Source of the DNA: Burkholderiales bacterium GJ-E10
GTDB lineage: Bacteria > Pseudomonadota > Gammaproteobacteria > Burkholderiales > Burkholderiaceae_F
Direction of reading: 5' to 3'
Length of the DNA: 64,000 nucleotides
NCBI GenBank assembly: GCA_000828975.1
Contig: AP014683.1
Span: 2,065,700-2,129,699 of the forward strand
The translations under genes were made by a program, and so were the position numbers. Below, piece after piece: positions 61,297 through 64,000 of this stretch. Position 1 is the stretch's first letter, and the number at the start of each line of letters is the position of its first letter. The notes below the pieces were generated by a model. The model did no database searches, was not told where the DNA came from, and saw only the letters and a program-made list of their open reading frames with translations.

Positions 61297-62760
61297 TCAG
61301 TGGACCGTGCACACCATGCACGGATCGAACGATCGCACCACGTGCTGGACCGCGACCTGCACGCCGTCCGACCCGGCATCGCCCTCCTCGATGGGGGTTC
61401 CGACCAATGCCCGCTCCACCGGCCCCGGAAGCCCGGTCTCGTCGATAGGCGAAAAATTCCAGGTCGTCGGCGCAACGATCTGGTAGTTGTGGATCCGTCC
61501 GCGCCGCACGCCGAGCCAGTGCCCGAGACTGCCGCGGGCCGCTTCGACCAGGCCGACCCCCTCGGCATCGCCGGGCAGATCGCCGAATGCGCAAAACGGG
61601 TCGTCCGGGACGAACCCGCGGACCCATGCTTCCATTTCCGGAATGACGCGCGCCACTTCGAGCAGCCGCGCCACCACCCGGCTGCGCACGTTGCCCCCGG
61701 CGCGCGCGACCAGATCCCGCGCAAGCGGGTGACCGGCGATCAGTTGCCGTGCCAGCGCCCCCGTCTCCGCCGGCGCACCGCCGATCCGCGGCGCCTTGCA
61801 CCAGGTATACGCGCCCGGCTTGTCCGGCAGCGGCACCGCGGCACCGCGGGCCGGCGGCTGCGGTGCCGCACTCTCCGCATACCAGGCATGGCGGACATCC
61901 TCCGCGATCGCGCCGACGTCCAGCGGCAACGTCGCCCCCGATTCCCAAAGACCTCCGGGGAACAGCGGCGCCCCGCCCTGCGCCGACTCGTACGCGCCGA
62001 AACTCAGGAACCGGTCGTAGGACCGCCCGAGTTCCTCCAGGCGCAGATCCTCCGCGATCGCCAGAAAACGGGGAAAGTCGGCCCCGCGGCCCTGCGCCCA
62101 GGCCGTCAGCTCGCCGTCGTCGGGCAGCCCCGCCACCGCCTCCAGCGCATCGCCGAACACGGTCTGTTCGAGGAACCCGCGAAATTCCCGCAACATCCGA
62201 TACAGGCGCCGCGCTTCCGTCGCCGAGACCGCCCGCGTGGTCCCACCAGGTTGAAAGGCGTGGCTGTGCGGCCACTTGCCCGCAAGCAGACCCATCGTAT
62301 GCAGCAAGGCGGCGCGTGCCGGCAGGAAATCGCGTGCCGCGCTGCCCTCGAGCGCCCGGAAGCGCTCGACCGCCATCGCATGCCACGGCCTGCCGGAATA
62401 CTGGGTCCGCGCGAAATCCGGCATGAAGAACAGATAGAAGTGGCTCAGGTGATCGGCCACGTTCTCCGCCGCCTGCATGCAGTGCATCGCGAGGCGCCCA
62501 TTGATCGGAGCCCGCAGCCCCATTGCATCCCCCAGCGCCGCCGCAGCGGCTGCCGATTGCGAAATCGAACAGATCCCGCAGATCCGCGGCGCGAACACCA
62601 GGGCATCGAACGGTTCCCGGCCCTGCAGGATCTGCTCGAAGCCGCGATAGAGTCCCGCGATCACCCGCGCCGACCGGACGCGGCCGCCATCGACCTCGAG
62701 TTGCACCTCGAGGTCGCCCTCGACGCGATTGAACGGACCGATGACGAGGCGTCGGGTCAT
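61297..62760 (-). CDS. hoxC: Regulatory [NiFe]-hydrogenase large subunit HoxC/HupV
   Basis: A 487-residue large subunit with L1 RICGICSISQS and L2 DPCMVCTVH, supplying the four Ni-Fe cysteines. The protein ends right after the L2 His, with no C-terminal extension, which is typical of sensory hydrogenases that need no endopeptidase. It overlaps hoxB by four bases. Confidence 0.93.
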   Translation of the reverse strand: MTRRLVIGPFNRVEGDLEVQLEVDGGRVRSARVIAGLYRGFEQILQGREPFDALVFAPRICGICSISQSAAAAAALGDAMGLRAPINGRLAMHCMQAAENVADHLSHFYLFFMPDFARTQYSGRPWHAMAVERFRALEGSAARDFLPARAALLHTMGLLAGKWPHSHAFQPGGTTRAVSATEARRLYRMLREFRGFLEQTVFGDALEAVAGLPDDGELTAWAQGRGADFPRFLAIAEDLRLEELGRSYDRFLSFGAYESAQGGAPLFPGGLWESGATLPLDVGAIAEDVRHAWYAESAAPQPPARGAAVPLPDKPGAYTWCKAPRIGGAPAETGALARQLIAGHPLARDLVARAGGNVRSRVVARLLEVARVIPEMEAWVRGFVPDDPFCAFGDLPGDAEGVGLVEAARGSLGHWLGVRRGRIHNYQIVAPTTWNFSPIDETGLPGPVERALVGTPIEEGDAGSDGVQVAVQHVVRSFDPCMVCTVH

Positions 62761-63755
62761 TTGCGCGAGTGCGGTCGCCCGGAACCGGGAACCGCGACGA
62801 TGTGGTCCGAATGCGCGTTCTCGCGTACGCGCGCCGGCGTCGCCGACTTCGACAACGCGGCCAAGGCGACGAACCAGGCCTTCGGCATGTCCACGGGAAG
62901 CCCGATGGGAATGCCGGCGACCTTCGGCGTCTGCGCGAAGGGATGTCCCGGATCCTCGAACCCCGGTTCGGTGCAGCGAATGCAGGCATAGCCGCCGCGC
63001 AGACAGGAGCCGCCGCCGTTCCATGCCCGCAGATTGCAATCCGCATGGGCCTGGGTTCCCTTGCACCCGAGGTTTTCCATCAGGCAGCCCTGGTCCGTCG
63101 GCCGCTCCGCACTCGCCTTGAATTCGTAGAACTCGTTGCGCGGGCAGCCGTGATGGACCAGGTGGTCGGCATAGAAGCGCGGCCGCCCGTACTCGTCGAG
63201 ATCCGATCCGCGCAAGGTTCCGCGCGCCAGCGCGATCAAGGTTTCGGTGACCCAGTCGGGATGCGTCGGGCAGCCCGCGACGTTGATCACCGGCAGACCG
63301 GCCGCGCCACGGTATTGCGCACCGAGCAGCCCGCCGCGCGCCACGCCGTCGTACTGGAGGCCGCAGGCATCGGTCGGGTTGGAGCCGGCCGAGGTTACAC
63401 CGCCGAAGGCCGCGCAGGATCCGACAGCAACCACGTGTCGCGCCCGCTCGGAAAGCCGGCGCACCCACTCGATCGCCGGGATGCCGGTTCCCGCAACGAC
63501 GTGGAACCGGCCGCTGCCGCGCGGCCCGCGCAGCATCGCCCCTTCGACGCAAAGCACATCGAAGCCTTGCACACCCCGGGCGCAGGCCTCGAGCACGTCG
63601 CGCGCCTGCGACCCGGTCTGCTCGGACAGGCTGGGATGCCAGAGCAGCCGTACGCCTTCATCGGCCAGCACCGCGGGAAGCGAACCTGGCTCGCTTCCGA
63701 GCCAGGACAGCGTGCACCCACCGCAACCGCCGCTTTGAAACCAGAGAACGTTCAT
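62757..63755 (-). CDS. hoxB: Regulatory [NiFe]-hydrogenase small subunit HoxB/HupU
   Basis: A 332-residue iron-sulphur subunit without a Tat signal, so cytoplasmic. Cluster ligands are visible in SGGCGGCTLSWLG, GSCAAFGGV, AGCPTHPDW, HHGCPRNEF and CIRC. With HoxC it forms the hydrogen sensor that acts on HoxJ. It overlaps hoxA by four bases. Confidence 0.93.
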   Translation of the reverse strand: MNVLWFQSGGCGGCTLSWLGSEPGSLPAVLADEGVRLLWHPSLSEQTGSQARDVLEACARGVQGFDVLCVEGAMLRGPRGSGRFHVVAGTGIPAIEWVRRLSERARHVVAVGSCAAFGGVTSAGSNPTDACGLQYDGVARGGLLGAQYRGAAGLPVINVAGCPTHPDWVTETLIALARGTLRGSDLDEYGRPRFYADHLVHHGCPRNEFYEFKASAERPTDQGCLMENLGCKGTQAHADCNLRAWNGGGSCLRGGYACIRCTEPGFEDPGHPFAQTPKVAGIPIGLPVDMPKAWFVALAALSKSATPARVRENAHSDHIVAVPGSGRPHSRK

Positions 63756-64000
63756 GGCGACTCCAATCCGTATCGAGACAGCTTCGACCGCAAGCCCACG
63801 CGCGACAGGCCGAGTTCGTCGGCGGCGCGCGTCTTGTTCCAGCGATGTCGCACCAGCGCTTCCTTGAGGACTCGCGCCTCCAACTGCTCCATGCGCTCCT
63901 TGAGTCCGCCGTCGAGCCCCGCCAGCAGCGAGAGTTCGCGCTCCTCGGCGGCCTCGCCGGCGGCCAGCACCACCCGCGGACTGAACAGATCGGCACCCAG
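63752..64000 (-). CDS. hoxA: NtrC-family response regulator HoxA/HupR, C-terminal end (partial)
   Basis: The frame enters from the right edge. It contains a coiled linker and the Fis-type helix-turn-helix ALVRHRWNKTRAADELGLSR, the DNA-binding end of NtrC-type activators. Identity as HoxA rests on linkage to hoxBCJ in the Ralstonia order. The AAA+ and receiver domains lie outside the window. Confidence 0.85.
   Translation of the reverse strand: MGADLFSPRVVLAAGEAAEERELSLLAGLDGGLKERMEQLEARVLKEALVRHRWNKTRAADELGLSRVGLRSKLSRYGLESP

Noticed and set aside
59842-62991. A 1049-codon plus-strand frame across hoxJ and hoxC
   Set aside because: It spans two well-supported minus-strand genes, and its product is Arg/His-rich with no domains.
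1-64000. CRISPR array
   Set aside because: No regularly spaced 20-40 bp direct repeats with unique spacers were seen. The only tandem-like array is the degenerate short-box array upstream of parA.

Overview
The window is GC-rich DNA (roughly 60-65% G+C by eye) from a proteobacterium, most likely a beta- or gammaproteobacterium able to respond to hydrogen. It falls into two parts. Positions 1 to about 56037 are most of an integrated, plasmid-like conjugative element whose left end lies outside the window. Positions 56044-64000 look like host chromosome: a quinone oxidoreductase, a DUF4197 lipoprotein and part of a hydrogen-sensing (regulatory [NiFe]-hydrogenase) locus in the order hoxA-hoxB-hoxC-hoxJ-hoxN-hoxV. 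The border is a 48-bp fragment of a tRNA-Cys gene (anticodon arm to CCA) at 55990-56037, which is read as the right attachment site.

Layout of the element, left to right. (1) A type I restriction-modification operon (end of hsdM, hsdS, fic, hsdR), with two identical-arm palindromes between fic and hsdR. (2) A minus-strand IncP-like transfer operon running from a Toprim protein at 21.2 kb down to trbE at 7.6 kb: Toprim, TrbJ, TrbL, a VirB2-like protein, a small acidic protein, an ArdC-like protein, Ssb, TraG (VirD4), TraF peptidase, TrbC, TrbD, TrbE. An AbiE toxin-antitoxin cassette is lodged between trbD and trbE, and a second nucleotidyltransferase module lies below trbE. TrbB, TrbF, TrbG, TrbI and a relaxase were not found in the window. 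(3) A cargo stretch (21.8-25.7 kb): a CAP-domain lipoprotein broken by an IS630 element, a small lipoprotein, and a third nucleotidyltransferase module. (4) A minus-strand thin-pilus (type IVb) operon from 38.0 down to 25.7 kb: transglycosylase, PilL, PilN, PilP, PilO, PilQ, PilR, PilS, TopB, PilM, PilV and a Cys-containing secreted protein. (5) A plus-strand ParA plus ribbon-helix-helix pair preceded by a repeat array, followed by a PD-(D/E)XK-like nuclease gene. (6) An 11.4-kb copper island (copC, copD, an outer-membrane protein, cusF, cusC, cusA, cusB) bounded by about 68-bp inverted repeats and containing IS4- and IS21-like remnants. (7) A right-end module: HU, RepA, a tRNA-Arg-like 3' fragment with a decayed integrase, sigma-factor-like fragments, a ParA-derived fusion protein and an AlpA-like regulator.

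The most notable signal is non-coding. The divergent promoters of the transfer and pilus operons share a 37-bp block (31 of 37 identical) carrying inverted pairs of CTACTTGG-N6-GGGGGATACC, whose spacing differs by exactly 10 bp. Beside each lies a 20-bp palindrome, TATCCGATAGCTATCGGATA or a one-mismatch variant, followed 4-5 bp later by TTGGTA. The same palindrome recurs over the stop codon of the ribbon-helix-helix gene. This suggests that the partition protein, or an unseen regulator, controls replication/partition, transfer and pilus genes together. The sensory hydrogenase part probably signals H2 from HoxBC to HoxJ and then HoxA, with HoxN supplying nickel and HoxV helping assemble a hydrogenase.
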